Shown here: in pieces, positions 56,630-64,000 of the stretch | How positions within the stretch are numbered: the stretch's first letter is position 1 | How the letters are laid out: the number at the start of each line of letters is the position of its first letter | Assembly (NCBI RefSeq): GCF_021800405.1 | Contig: NZ_CP084550.1 | Span: 4,340,001-4,404,000 of the forward strand | DNA: 64,000 nt | From: Arthrobacter sp. FW306-07-I | GTDB lineage: Bacteria > Actinomycetota > Actinomycetes > Actinomycetales > Micrococcaceae | Direction of reading: 5' to 3' | Program-made: the position numbers and the translations under genes | Notes under the pieces: generated by a model | What the model was told of the DNA's origin: nothing | Database searches by the model: none | Seen by the model: the letters and a program-made list of their open reading frames with translations, nothing else

Positions 56630-58011
56630 AAGCCACCGCCGCCACCGGCGTCGCCGGCCATGTTGGCGAACCGTGAGTAATGACCCTGGAACGCCACCAC
56701 GATGTCCTTGGTGGGACCGTTACGGTGCTTGGCCACCAGGATGTCGGCCTCGCCCGCGCGTGGGGACTCCTTGTCGTAGACGTCCTCGCGGTGGAGCAGG
56801 ATGACCATGTCGGCGTCCTGCTCGATGGAGCCGGACTCACGGAGGTCCGAGACCATGGGCCGCTTGTCCTGGCGCTGTTCCGATCCACGGTTCAGCTGGG
56901 ACAGCGCGATCACGGGGACCTGGAGTTCCTTGGCCAAAAGCTTCAGTGCACGTGAGAACTCCGAGACTTCCTGCTGGCGGGACTCCACCTTCTTGCCCGA
57001 GCTCATGAGCTGGAGGTAGTCCAGGACCACGAGCTTGAGGTCGTGCTGCTGCTTAAGGCGGCGGCATTTGGCGCGGATCTCCATCAGGGACATGTTGGGG
57101 CTGTCGTCAATGAACAGCGGCGCCTCGTTCATGCGTCCCATGGTGGTAGCGATCTTGGACCACTGTTCGTCCTTGATGGTTCCCTTGCGGAGATCCTGGA
57201 GGCTGATGGTTGCCTCGGCCGACAGCAGGCGCATGGCGATCTCGTTCCGGCCCATTTCCAGGGAGAACATGACAGTGGCCAGGTTGTGCTTGATGGCTGC
57301 GGAACGGGCGAAGTCCAGGGCGAAGGTCGACTTGCCGACCGCGGGGCGGGCAGCGATGACGATCATCTGGCCCGGGTGGAGTCCGTGGGTCAGTTCATCG
57401 AGTTCGTAGAAACCGGTGGGGACGCCAACCATCCCTTCACCGCGGTGGCCCGAGGCCTCGATTTCGTCCACCGTGGACTCCATGACGTCCTTCAGCACCA
57501 CATAGTCCTCTGCGGTGCGGCGCTCGGCCACGGCATAAACCTCTGCCTGCGCCTGGTTGACCAGGTCCTCTACCTCGCCGTCCGAACCGTAGCCCAACTG
57601 CACGATCTTGGTGCCGGCGTTCACCAACCGGCGGAGCACCGCACGTTCGGCCACGATCTCGGCATAGTAGCCGGCATTGGCAGCAGTGGGGACGGTCTGG
57701 ATCAGCTCGTGCAGGTAGGCGGGGCCACCGATCCTGTTGATTTCAGCGCGCTTGGTCAACTCGTCCGAGACGGTGACAGCATCCGCGGGTTCGCCGCGGC
57801 CGTACAGGTCGATGATGGCTTCGTAGATGGTCTCATGGGCGGGCCGGTAAAAGTCCTGGCCGCGGAGGATCTCCACAACATCGGCGATCGCGTCCTTGGA
57901 AAGCATCATGCCGCCCAGTACGGACTGTTCGGCAGCGATGTCCTGCGGGGGCTTCCTGCTGGCGTCCGATCCACGGGTTGCCTCGACAGGGTCCAGATGC
58001 GCGATTGACAA
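56626..58011 (-). CDS. dnaB: Replicative DNA helicase
   Basis: The 461-residue helicase has the N-terminal DnaG-interacting domain (QDIAAEQSVLGGMMLSKDAI) and the RecA-like C-terminal domain with Walker A ARPAVGKST (221-229), Walker B LVVLDYLQLM, and the arginine/beta-finger block RESGSIEQDADMVILLHRED. No intein. TTG 58011 is chosen because GGAGG lies nine bases upstream and the family begins near here (SIAHLDPVEATRG). It unwinds DNA at the fork. It is on the same strand as the ribosomal block but 3 kb beyond it. Confidence 0.95.
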   Translation of the reverse strand: MSIAHLDPVEATRGSDASRKPPQDIAAEQSVLGGMMLSKDAIADVVEILRGQDFYRPAHETIYEAIIDLYGRGEPADAVTVSDELTKRAEINRIGGPAYLHELIQTVPTAANAGYYAEIVAERAVLRRLVNAGTKIVQLGYGSDGEVEDLVNQAQAEVYAVAERRTAEDYVVLKDVMESTVDEIEASGHRGEGMVGVPTGFYELDELTHGLHPGQMIVIAARPAVGKSTFALDFARSAAIKHNLATVMFSLEMGRNEIAMRLLSAEATISLQDLRKGTIKDEQWSKIATTMGRMNEAPLFIDDSPNMSLMEIRAKCRRLKQQHDLKLVVLDYLQLMSSGKKVESRQQEVSEFSRALKLLAKELQVPVIALSQLNRGSEQRQDKRPMVSDLRESGSIEQDADMVILLHREDVYDKESPRAGEADILVAKHRNGPTKDIVVAFQGHYSRFANMAGDAGGGGGF

Positions 58012-58765
58012 AGCTGCCGTCCTCCATTTGTACCGGGCGTGCGTCCGGTGTTCCGTCCTGCTCGCGGCCTCCGGCAATCCGGCTCCCGCTACGTGTCCAG
58101 TTCTACCCTCGGGCTCTGACAATTGAGCGCCCCAAGCGTTCCCTAACAGCCCCCGCCTGGAGTTATCCCCAGTATCCACAGCTTTTCCACAGCTACACGT
58201 GGGAAGCGGCCGACTGGGTCCCGCGCCGAAGCAGGAGAGGCCCTGTTTCGGCCGCGAAGAACAGGTACCCCGCTACGCTAACCGCCGGGGTCCCGGCAGC
58301 AAAGCCAGCATGCCCGCAAGGTTGTGGATAACCTGTGCAGTAAGCGGCATAGCTTGTGCACAGCCTGTGGGGAAGCCTGTGGATATAAAAGTTTTTTACC
58401 CTCCCACAGCGTTCTGACCTGCGGAAACGCATCCAATAGCATGTGGAGTAAATATTTCTTCCGGGGAATTTCATCCACAGGCCCCGCGGGGCGCGGCGCC
58501 GGGGAGCGGGCAGGAGGGTGGCTCCAAGGGCAGGCAGGACAATGCCGTGGGCTTGCTCATATTCCGCTTGGGGAGTTTGACGGGCAGGACCCCGGGCTGT
58601 ATGCGCACCGGTGAATATTGCTGTGGATAACCAGTATCTGGATTAAGATTCTTGGTAGCCAGCACATGCAGCCGCACACCCGGCAGCAGGCAATGGCTGG
58701 GCTGATGGCCAGCAAAGCAACCGCACCTGGCGAGGGCCAGGAAGTACACAGAACGGCTCGTGAAA
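58012..58765. other. Gene-free stretch rich in DnaA-box-like sequences
   Basis: No believable gene is seen in these 754 bases. TTATCCACA appears perfectly on the minus strand at 58323-58331 and 58622-58630. One-mismatch copies lie at 58163 (TTATCCCCA), 58172 (GTATCCACA), 58183 (TTTTCCACA), 58379 (minus, ATATCCACA) and 58471 (TCATCCACA). A short T-run is at 58390-58397. It also holds the dnaB promoter on one side. Confidence 0.6.
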
Positions 58766-59338
58766 ATGGAATCCCTTGTGGTCCCGGTCCTTATCCTGCT
58801 CGCGGTGGTTGCGGGGGTGACGGTGGCGTACCGCGCCGGCCGAAAGCGCAAGGCCGCACACCCTTCCACACCGGCGCAACCTGCCGCCACATCTCAGGAG
58901 CTGGCCAGGGCAGCGGCGGACCGGTTGTCGGAAGAGGAACACCGGCGGCTTTACGCATTGATCGCGCAGGGCCAGGCCATGGCCGCCATCAAACTGTATT
59001 ACGAGATCACCGGAGAGGGGCTGAGGGCCTCACGCGACGCCGTAGGCGCCCTGGCGGCCCACCCCCAGCCTTATCGGCGCCACGAGCCGCCACAGTCCGT
59101 CCAGGAGGAGGACGACGACGACGAGCCGCAGCGGTTCCCCTACCGCTACCGGGCCATCACCAGCAAGGGCGACGTCACGCGCGAGGTGAGCAGCAACATG
59201 CTCAACGATGAGATTTACGGCAGGATCCGTACCCTGGCCCGGAGCGGCGACACGGAGGCGGCGGCCAACGCACTGACCCGCCACTCCGACATCTCCCTCA
59301 CCCAGGCACGGGAGTTCATCGCGCTGCTGGACGACTAG
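58766..59338 (+). CDS. Small membrane-anchored protein with ribosomal L7/L12 C-terminal-like repeats
   Basis: The 190-residue protein has one N-terminal membrane helix (MESLVVPVLILLAVVAGVTV) followed by a basic cytoplasmic part. The segment AIKLYYEITGEGLRASRDAV resembles the L7/L12 C-terminal domain; a second helical part, NMLNDEIYGRIRTLARSGDT, ends in ALTRHSDISLTQAREFIALL. L7/L12-like domains occur in stand-alone actinobacterial proteins of unknown role. GTG 58760 is another possible start. Confidence 0.75.
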   Translation: MESLVVPVLILLAVVAGVTVAYRAGRKRKAAHPSTPAQPAATSQELARAAADRLSEEEHRRLYALIAQGQAMAAIKLYYEITGEGLRASRDAVGALAAHPQPYRRHEPPQSVQEEDDDDEPQRFPYRYRAITSKGDVTREVSSNMLNDEIYGRIRTLARSGDTEAAANALTRHSDISLTQAREFIALLDD

Positions 59339-59349
59339 CAGGTGGAGGA

Positions 59350-59976
59350 CTAGCGGGGCCCTGCGATACCCGCCAGCAGCTGCTCGAACGGCAGGGACTC
59401 CAGCGGAGCGGGCTTCCGGCCCGGCTGCGGCCCCTCAAGCAGCCGGGTGAACTCACCCGCCGCGCGCTCGATGCGGTCCGCGAGTGATCCACCACCCTCT
59501 TCTGCGGTTCCCCAGTCCTGGGGCCCCGCAAAGACGCCGGTTGCAGCCATGCGCGTGCGGAGGTAGCTGAAGAGCGGCCTCAGGGCATAGTCCAGCACCA
59601 TCTGGTGCCGGTCCGTGCCGCCGGTAGCGCCCAGCAGGACTGCCTTGCCGTCCAGTGACTTCGGGTCCAGGACATCGATGAAGGACTTGAAAAGCCCGCT
59701 GTAGGAGGCGCTGAAGACCGGGGAGACCGCGATGATTCCGTCCGACGCCTCCACTCCGGCAGTAACTTCCGCCAAGCGTGGTGCGGCGTAACCGGTAACG
59801 AAGTTGTTGGCGATGTCCACGGCCAGGTCGCGGAGTTCCACAACATCCACTGCCACGTCATAGCCGCCTGCCTTTAGCTGCCGCTCGGCGGCTGCGGCGA
59901 GCTGGTCTGCCAGCAGCCGGCTGGATGAGGGTACGCCGAGCCCGGCAGAAATGACGGTGATGCGGCGGGTTTCCAT
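59350..59976 (-). CDS. NADPH-dependent FMN reductase family protein
   Basis: The 208-residue flavodoxin-fold protein starts METRRITVISAGLGVPSSSR, with the phosphate-binding loop, then ASDGIIAVSPVFSASYSGLF and DGKAVLLGATGGTDRHQMVL. It resembles the small FMN reductases that partner with flavin monooxygenases (LLM or SsuE-like). AGGAGAACGCC precedes ATG 59976. No LLM gene is next to it here. Confidence 0.87.
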   Translation of the reverse strand: METRRITVISAGLGVPSSSRLLADQLAAAAERQLKAGGYDVAVDVVELRDLAVDIANNFVTGYAAPRLAEVTAGVEASDGIIAVSPVFSASYSGLFKSFIDVLDPKSLDGKAVLLGATGGTDRHQMVLDYALRPLFSYLRTRMAATGVFAGPQDWGTAEEGGGSLADRIERAAGEFTRLLEGPQPGRKPAPLESLPFEQLLAGIAGPR

Positions 59977-60123
59977 GGCGTTCTCCTGGTGCTCGTTCAT
60001 TCTGATTCTACATGCGTTTGCATCTATACCAATGAACTGCGGGCAGCACGGAAGTATTCCCGGAGTATCGGGCGCCCGGATCAAGGCATTTAGTACGCAA
60101 CCAGACCCGGCCGGAGCCCCGGC

Positions 60124-60972
60124 TTAGAGCAGAACGCTCCCTTTGATGCAGGTGGTGGAATCGCCGCCCACCCAGATCTCCCCGTCCCCGGCGCCGACAT
60201 GGATCCGCCCCGCCCGGCCCAGGACGGTCCCCTGCGAAGCCAGGTATTGCTCCGGCGCGCGCCCGCTTCCAATCAGCCACTGAGCGGCTCCAGCATTGAA
60301 ACTGCCCGTGACCGGGTCCTCCACCATGGCGTCACCCGGCAGGAACGTGCGGACCTCAAAGTCGGTACCGGCGCCCGGTGCGTGGGGCCCGATTACGCCA
60401 ACCTTGAGGTCGCCCATGGCAGCTTGGTCCGGTTCCAGGGCCAGCACCTGTTCTGCCGACCCCAGCAGGACGCCGATCCATTCCGGACCGTTCACCAGCC
60501 AGGCCGCGTCGAGGACATCATCCACGCGCACTCGCAGTGCTGCCGCCAACTGCCGGCGGACCGGCGCTTCCACGGGGCCGAAGCGCGTCAGGGGTGGTGC
60601 CGCGAAGGCCAGCCTCCCGCCGTCGAGCCTTACCCGGACCAGCCCGGCAGCGCACTCCTGCACCACGTAGCCGTCCGCCTTGGGTACGCCCCCGGCTTCC
60701 AGCCAGGTATGGGCCGAGCCCAGCGTGGGGTGGCCCGCGAACGGGAACTCCTCAGAGCCCGTGAAGATCCGGACCTTGTAATCAGCCCGGGGATCCTCGG
60801 GCGGCAGCAGGAAGGTGGTTTCCGAAAGGTTGGTCCAGTTGGCGAAGTGCTGCATGGCCGCGGCATCCAGGCCCTGAGCATCAAGGACGACGGCGAGCGG
60901 GTTGCCGCGGTAGGGCTGGCTGGCGAATACATCCACCTGGTGGAAAGGACGGCTGCGCGGTGTCGGGTTCAC
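60124..60972 (-). CDS. PhzF family isomerase-like protein
   Basis: The 282-residue protein has the twin diaminopimelate-epimerase-like fold: FHQVDVFASQPYRGNPLAVV, the catalytic Glu51 in NLSETTF, EEFPFAGHPTLGSAH and the C-terminal EDPVTGSFNAGAAQW. PhzF proteins isomerise aromatic or cyclohexadiene acids, but in most bacteria the substrate is unknown. It is not next to a phenazine cluster. Confidence 0.9.
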   Translation of the reverse strand: MNPTPRSRPFHQVDVFASQPYRGNPLAVVLDAQGLDAAAMQHFANWTNLSETTFLLPPEDPRADYKVRIFTGSEEFPFAGHPTLGSAHTWLEAGGVPKADGYVVQECAAGLVRVRLDGGRLAFAAPPLTRFGPVEAPVRRQLAAALRVRVDDVLDAAWLVNGPEWIGVLLGSAEQVLALEPDQAAMGDLKVGVIGPHAPGAGTDFEVRTFLPGDAMVEDPVTGSFNAGAAQWLIGSGRAPEQYLASQGTVLGRAGRIHVGAGDGEIWVGGDSTTCIKGSVLL

Positions 60973-61001
60973 CGGAGCAGGCTACCACCGCCAAAGCGAA
61001 A

Positions 61002-61034
61002 GACCCCCGCCGCCGGAATCCGGCGACGGGGGTC
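61002..61034 (-). terminator. Terminator of the ribosomal protein operon
   Basis: GACCCCCG pairs with CGGGGGTC and CGCCGG with CCGGCG after one mismatch, around the loop AAT. On the minus strand it is followed by TTTCGCTTT, downstream of rplI. Confidence 0.8.
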
Positions 61035-61052
61035 CTGACGTGGGGTGGGAAA

Positions 61053-61505
61053 TTACTTTCCTGCCACCACGTCGAGTTCGATCACAGCGGCAACGTCAGC
61101 GTGGAGGCGGACGTTGGCCTGGTAGGAACCAACCGACTTGATGTGTGCGGGCAGTTCAACCTTGCGCTTGTCGATCTTGCCAAGGCCAGCGGCCTCAACA
61201 GCGTCGGCGACATCGCCCTGCTTGACGGTGCCAAACAGGCGGCCGGACTCGCCGGCCTTGACGACCAGCTTGACCGGCTTGGCGGACAGAGCAGCGGCCT
61301 GCTTCTGAGCATCTTCCAAGGAAGCGTGCTCGCGGGCGGCGCGGGCAGCCTTGATGGACTCAACCTGCTTCTCGCCACCCTTGGACCAGGTCAGGGCGAA
61401 GTTGCGGGGCAGCAGGTAGTTACGTGCGTAACCGTCCTTGACCTCGACAACATCGCCAGCAGCACCGAGACCGGTTACTTCGTGGGTCAGAATGAGCTTT
61501 GCCAT
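61053..61505 (-). CDS. rplI: 50S ribosomal protein L9
   Basis: The 150-residue protein begins [20 protein letters not shown] and carries the L9 signature [14 protein letters not shown], with the long linking helix and a C-terminal domain. It binds 23S rRNA at the base of the L1 stalk. Last gene of rpsF-ssb-rpsR-rplI. Confidence 0.96.
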   Translation of the reverse strand: MAKLILTHEVTGLGAAGDVVEVKDGYARNYLLPRNFALTWSKGGEKQVESIKAARAAREHASLEDAQKQAAALSAKPVKLVVKAGESGRLFGTVKQGDVADAVEAAGLGKIDKRKVELPAHIKSVGSYQANVRLHADVAAVIELDVVAGK

Positions 61506-61522
61506 GTTAGTTAATCCCTTCC

Positions 61523-61762
61523 TTAGCCGCGGCCAGCGCCGGAGTAAGGCAGCAGAGCAACTTCGCGGGCGTTCTTGATTGCCTGGGCGATCTTGCGCTG
61601 TTCCTGCACCGTGACGCCAGTGACGCGACGGGCGCGGATCTTGCCGCGGTCGGAGATGAACTTGCGCAGCAATGCTACGTCCTTGTAGTCGATGACAGTG
61701 ATGTCAGCGGCCTTCAAGGGGTTGGACTTTGGTTTGGGCTTACGGAGTTCAGCCTTAGCCAT
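61523..61762 (-). CDS. rpsR: 30S ribosomal protein S18
   Basis: The 79-residue protein has the S18 pattern [20 protein letters not shown] and [20 protein letters not shown]. It pairs with S6 on the platform. It has no zinc-ribbon cysteines (the Zn-free form). It lies 17 bases before rplI. A small hairpin CCCGTGGAT/ATCCACGGG sits at 61787-61808 upstream. Confidence 0.96.
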   Translation of the reverse strand: MAKAELRKPKPKSNPLKAADITVIDYKDVALLRKFISDRGKIRARRVTGVTVQEQRKIAQAIKNAREVALLPYSGAGRG

Positions 61763-61888
61763 CGTGGAGCTCCTATTCTAGGGAGCCCGTGGATATTGAT
61801 CCACGGGATGGTGGTGGTCCGACGGCGGCAGCTGCTTTGGGTGCGTTGTGCACCCAGGCAGTCCCGGCGCCGGGCCGTTGTTTGGGTT

Positions 61889-62464
61889 TTAGAAGGGAGG
61901 TTCGGAATCGGGGCCGTTGCCCCAGCCGCCTGCGTTGGACACACCGGGCGTGGCCCAGGGATCGTCCTGCGCAGCCTGCTGGTTGCCGCCGCCCCAGCCT
62001 CCGCCGGAGTTGCCGCCCTGGTTTCCACCAGAGTTGCCGCCGCCGAAGCCACCGCCGCTGTTGCCACCGCCGAAGCCGCCGCCACCCTGTCCGCCGGAGC
62101 GCTGGGTGCGGTTGACCTTGGCGTTGGCGTAGCGCAGGCTGGGGCCGATTTCATCGACCTCAAGCTCGATAACGGTGCGCTTTTCGCCTTCTTTTGTTTC
62201 GTAGGAGCGGCTCTTCAGGCGGCCGGTCACGATGACGCGCATTCCCTTTGTCAGGGACTCGGCAACGTTCTCGGCTGCTTCACGCCACACAGCGGCGCGG
62301 AGGAACAGGGTCTCCCCGTCCTTCCACTCGTTGGACTGGCGATCAAAGGTGCGGGGGGTGGAAGCGATGGTGAAGTTCGCTACTGCCGAACCGGACGGTG
62401 TGAACCGCAATTCCGGGTCATTGGTGAGGTTACCGATGACCGTAATGGTGGTCTCGCCTGCCAT
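61889..62464 (-). CDS. ssb: Single-stranded DNA-binding protein
   Basis: The 191-residue protein has an OB fold (residues about 1-112, with [20 protein letters not shown] and [20 protein letters not shown]), a Gly-rich linker of repeated [11 protein letters not shown] and the acidic tip DSEPPF that binds partner proteins. It coats single-stranded DNA in replication and repair. Second gene of the ribosomal operon, the common actinobacterial order. Confidence 0.95.
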   Translation of the reverse strand: MAGETTITVIGNLTNDPELRFTPSGSAVANFTIASTPRTFDRQSNEWKDGETLFLRAAVWREAAENVAESLTKGMRVIVTGRLKSRSYETKEGEKRTVIELEVDEIGPSLRYANAKVNRTQRSGGQGGGGFGGGNSGGGFGGGNSGGNQGGNSGGGWGGGNQQAAQDDPWATPGVSNAGGWGNGPDSEPPF

Positions 62465-62534
62465 CTACTGCCTCCTTGTTCGATCCTGGGTGAAGAGTGC
62501 GTTTCCTGCGGGGTGAAGAATGAAGCCGGCTGAA

Positions 62535-62840
62535 TTACTCAGCAACAACCTTCTGCTCTTCGGGGCGGGTGATCTTGGTGCGCATGATGGTCTCGTTAAG
62601 AGACAGCTGGCGGTCAAGTTCCTTGGCGGTCTCCGGCTTGGCGGTGAAGTTCACCACGGCGTAGATACCTTCGGACTTCTTCTTGATCTCGTAAGCCAGA
62701 CGACGACGGCCCCAGATGTCAACCTTTTCGATGGTTCCACCATCGTTGGTGATGACGTTCAGGAACTTCTGAAGCGACGGCTCAACGGTACGCTCTTCGA
62801 CCTCGGGGTCGATGATTACCATCAATTCGTAAGGACGCAT
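62535..62840 (-). CDS. rpsF: 30S ribosomal protein S6
   Basis: The 101-residue protein begins [20 protein letters not shown] and has [20 protein letters not shown], the S6 fold. ATG 62840 is chosen; AAAGGAGGTGGG lies eleven bases upstream. First gene of the operon. A leader with a hairpin and an anti-Shine-Dalgarno stretch precedes it. Confidence 0.96.
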   Translation of the reverse strand: MRPYELMVIIDPEVEERTVEPSLQKFLNVITNDGGTIEKVDIWGRRRLAYEIKKKSEGIYAVVNFTAKPETAKELDRQLSLNETIMRTKITRPEEQKVVAE

Positions 62841-62850
62841 ATGTGAACCC

Positions 62851-62897
62851 ACCTCCTTTGGGCTAAGCGGTTACGGCATTTCCGTAACAGGAGGTTC
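62851..62897 (-). promoter_or_regulatory. rpsF leader with possible Shine-Dalgarno sequestration
   Basis: On the minus strand the leader reads AACCTCCT, a 7-bp hairpin GTTACGG/CCGTAAC (62870-62888), CGCTTAGCCC and then AGGAGGT, the ribosome site. ACCTCCT could pair with AGGAGGT. This recalls the S6:S18 autoregulatory motif known in rpsF leaders; exact agreement with the consensus is not tested. Confidence 0.45.
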
Positions 62898-63280
62898 ATT
62901 TGCGATTCCGTGCAATGCCTTGCCACCGGAACGGGGGCAGGACGCAGCACAGACTTCAATATCTTAGTGCATATGGACCCGATAGGCGATTCGCGCTTGA
63001 CTCAAGGCTAGCCGGATGCTGCTGCAGCCCGGCAGCAGCCGGACGGGCTATGTGGAAAACAGGAGGCAGGAAGGCCAGGACTTCCGTCTTGCTGGAGCTC
63101 CGCGAAGAGTGGCCGAATCCCCGCATCTCCCTATCAAATGCGGCCGGCAAAGACCCCATTGCCCCATCTGGAAGGCGCGGACTACGTTGTCCCTAATCTC
63201 GACGTTCGCCCGCGAACGTCCGGCACGGCTGGGGTGCCAAGGGAAATGTCCATGAACCTGCGCCTAAGGAAAACCCCAAG

Positions 63281-64000
63281 ATGTCCAGAGCTAAAACGCC
63301 TGCCTCCGTTGCTTCCTCCCTGGCCCTGGCAGTCGCCCTGTTGTTAACGCTTATCGCCGGAATCGACAGTGCCCGGGCCGCCGAGAATTATGGCTACCAA
63401 AGCATCAGCTATTCAGGAGTGAGCAACCCTCCCACCGCTGACAAGCCGCAAAGCAAGCTGTGGTGGAACGACGGTACCTGGTGGGCAGACATGTGGGCCA
63501 CAGGTAGCGGGTGGCATATCTTCCGGCTGGACCGGACCTCAAAAACATGGGTGGACACCGGCGTCCTCAACGATAGCCGCGGCAATACGCTGGCGGACAC
63601 GCTGTGGGACGGAAACAAGTTGTACATCGCTTCCCATGTGGTGACGGTGTCAGGAGACTCAAGCACGCAACCTTCCGTATCCGGACAGCCGGCCAAGTTG
63701 TACAGGTACAGCTACTCGGCCGGCAAATACACCCTCGACAGCGGGTTCCCCACCACCATCACGAACAACAGCAGTGAGTCGATGACAATCGACAAAGACA
63801 CCACCGGTGCCATCTGGGCTACGTGGACCCAAGTCTCCGGGAGCTCCACGAGCGGCTACACAAGCAGCGTCTACGTCAATTCGTCCGCTCCAGGAGGAAC
63901 GAGTTGGGGCACGCCGTTCGTCCTTCCTGTAGCCGATCCGAATCCCGCGCCGGATGACATCTCGGCCGTGGTCGCTTTCGGGAGCAACAAGATCGGCGTG
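63281..64000 (+). CDS. Secreted protein (N-terminal part; runs off window)
   Basis: The frame is open from ATG 63281 to the window end (240 codons). A Sec signal peptide MSRAKTPASVASSLALAVAL ends near SARA. The mature part is rich in Ser, Thr and Trp with repeated short blocks such as SKLWWNDGTWWADMWA, LWDGNKLYIASH and IWATWTQVSG, which suggest a beta-propeller or beta-sandwich. AAGGA lies nine bases upstream. It is divergent from rpsF. Function not known. Confidence 0.8.
   Translation, partial: MSRAKTPASVASSLALAVALLLTLIAGIDSARAAENYGYQSISYSGVSNPPTADKPQSKLWWNDGTWWADMWATGSGWHIFRLDRTSKTWVDTGVLNDSRGNTLADTLWDGNKLYIASHVVTVSGDSSTQPSVSGQPAKLYRYSYSAGKYTLDSGFPTTITNNSSESMTIDKDTTGAIWATWTQVSGSSTSGYTSSVYVNSSAPGGTSWGTPFVLPVADPNPAPDDISAVVAFGSNKIGV

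Noticed and set aside
58193..58474. Small open frames in the DnaA-box stretch
   Set aside because: No ribosome sites and no recognisable pattern; the frames arise from the repeated CCACAG words.
58012..58765. Chromosome origin oriC
   Set aside because: dnaA and dnaN do not flank it, and the AT-rich unwinding region is very short. The box cluster is reported as a control-site candidate only.

Overview
The window is high-GC, gene-dense DNA with GTG and TTG starts, coding overlaps of the ATGA/GTGA type, a CsoR-CopZ-CopA copper module, a WXG100 protein, a class-F-like sortase and the rpsF-ssb-rpsR-rplI / dnaB block typical of Actinomycetota. Gene content points to the family Micrococcaceae (Arthrobacter / Pseudarthrobacter type soil bacterium); this placement is inference from content, not from a marker search. 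No tRNA, rRNA, insertion sequence or CRISPR array was seen.

Layout. 1-3.3 kb: the start of a diacylglycerol-kinase-like lipid kinase and a three-gene proton-translocating NAD(P) transhydrogenase operon (pntA, small membrane subunit, pntB). 3.5-8.3 kb: a GntR regulator divergent from a 4-carboxy-4-hydroxy-2-oxoadipate aldolase, then an IclR regulator, a shikimate dehydrogenase homologue and a metabolite:H+ symporter. 8.7-21.8 kb: a continuous eleven-gene leftward operon that takes quinate/shikimate to protocatechuate (shikimate dehydrogenase, 3-dehydroshikimate dehydratase) and through the beta-ketoadipate pathway (pcaH G B D C F I J) with its IclR regulator last; a second IclR gene and a second symporter lie divergently at the upstream end.

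22-28.6 kb: housekeeping and accessory genes (stand-alone ATP-dependent DNA ligase, AEC transporter, a flavin LLM oxidoreductase coupled to a GH13 trehalose-synthase-like enzyme, an AlaA-like aminotransferase). 28.6-42.4 kb: a methoxy-aromatic / C1 island: two LigM-like tetrahydrofolate-dependent O-demethylases, a type I extradiol dioxygenase of the VOC fold, an aldehyde dehydrogenase, a MetF-like methylene-THF reductase, formyl-THF deformylase PurU, a PadR regulator and a five-gene branched-chain-amino-acid-type ABC transporter. The reading is that lignin-derived methoxylated aromatics are imported, demethylated on to THF, ring-cleaved, and the methyl group is recycled. It is the best candidate here for an incompletely described system.

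42.5-56.6 kb: mixed genes including a ThiS/MoaD-like protein overlapping a BNR/beta-propeller protein, a proline-rich surface protein with a nearby sortase, a universal stress protein, a structured intergenic RNA candidate, the copper module with two CsoR boxes, a WXG100 protein, transporters (EamA, MATE), DoxX and a double-hotdog thioesterase. 56.6-62.9 kb: dnaB, a 750-base gene-free stretch rich in DnaA-box-like sequences, a small L7/L12-like membrane protein, an FMN reductase, a PhzF protein and the ribosomal protein/ssb operon. The window ends inside a secreted protein gene.
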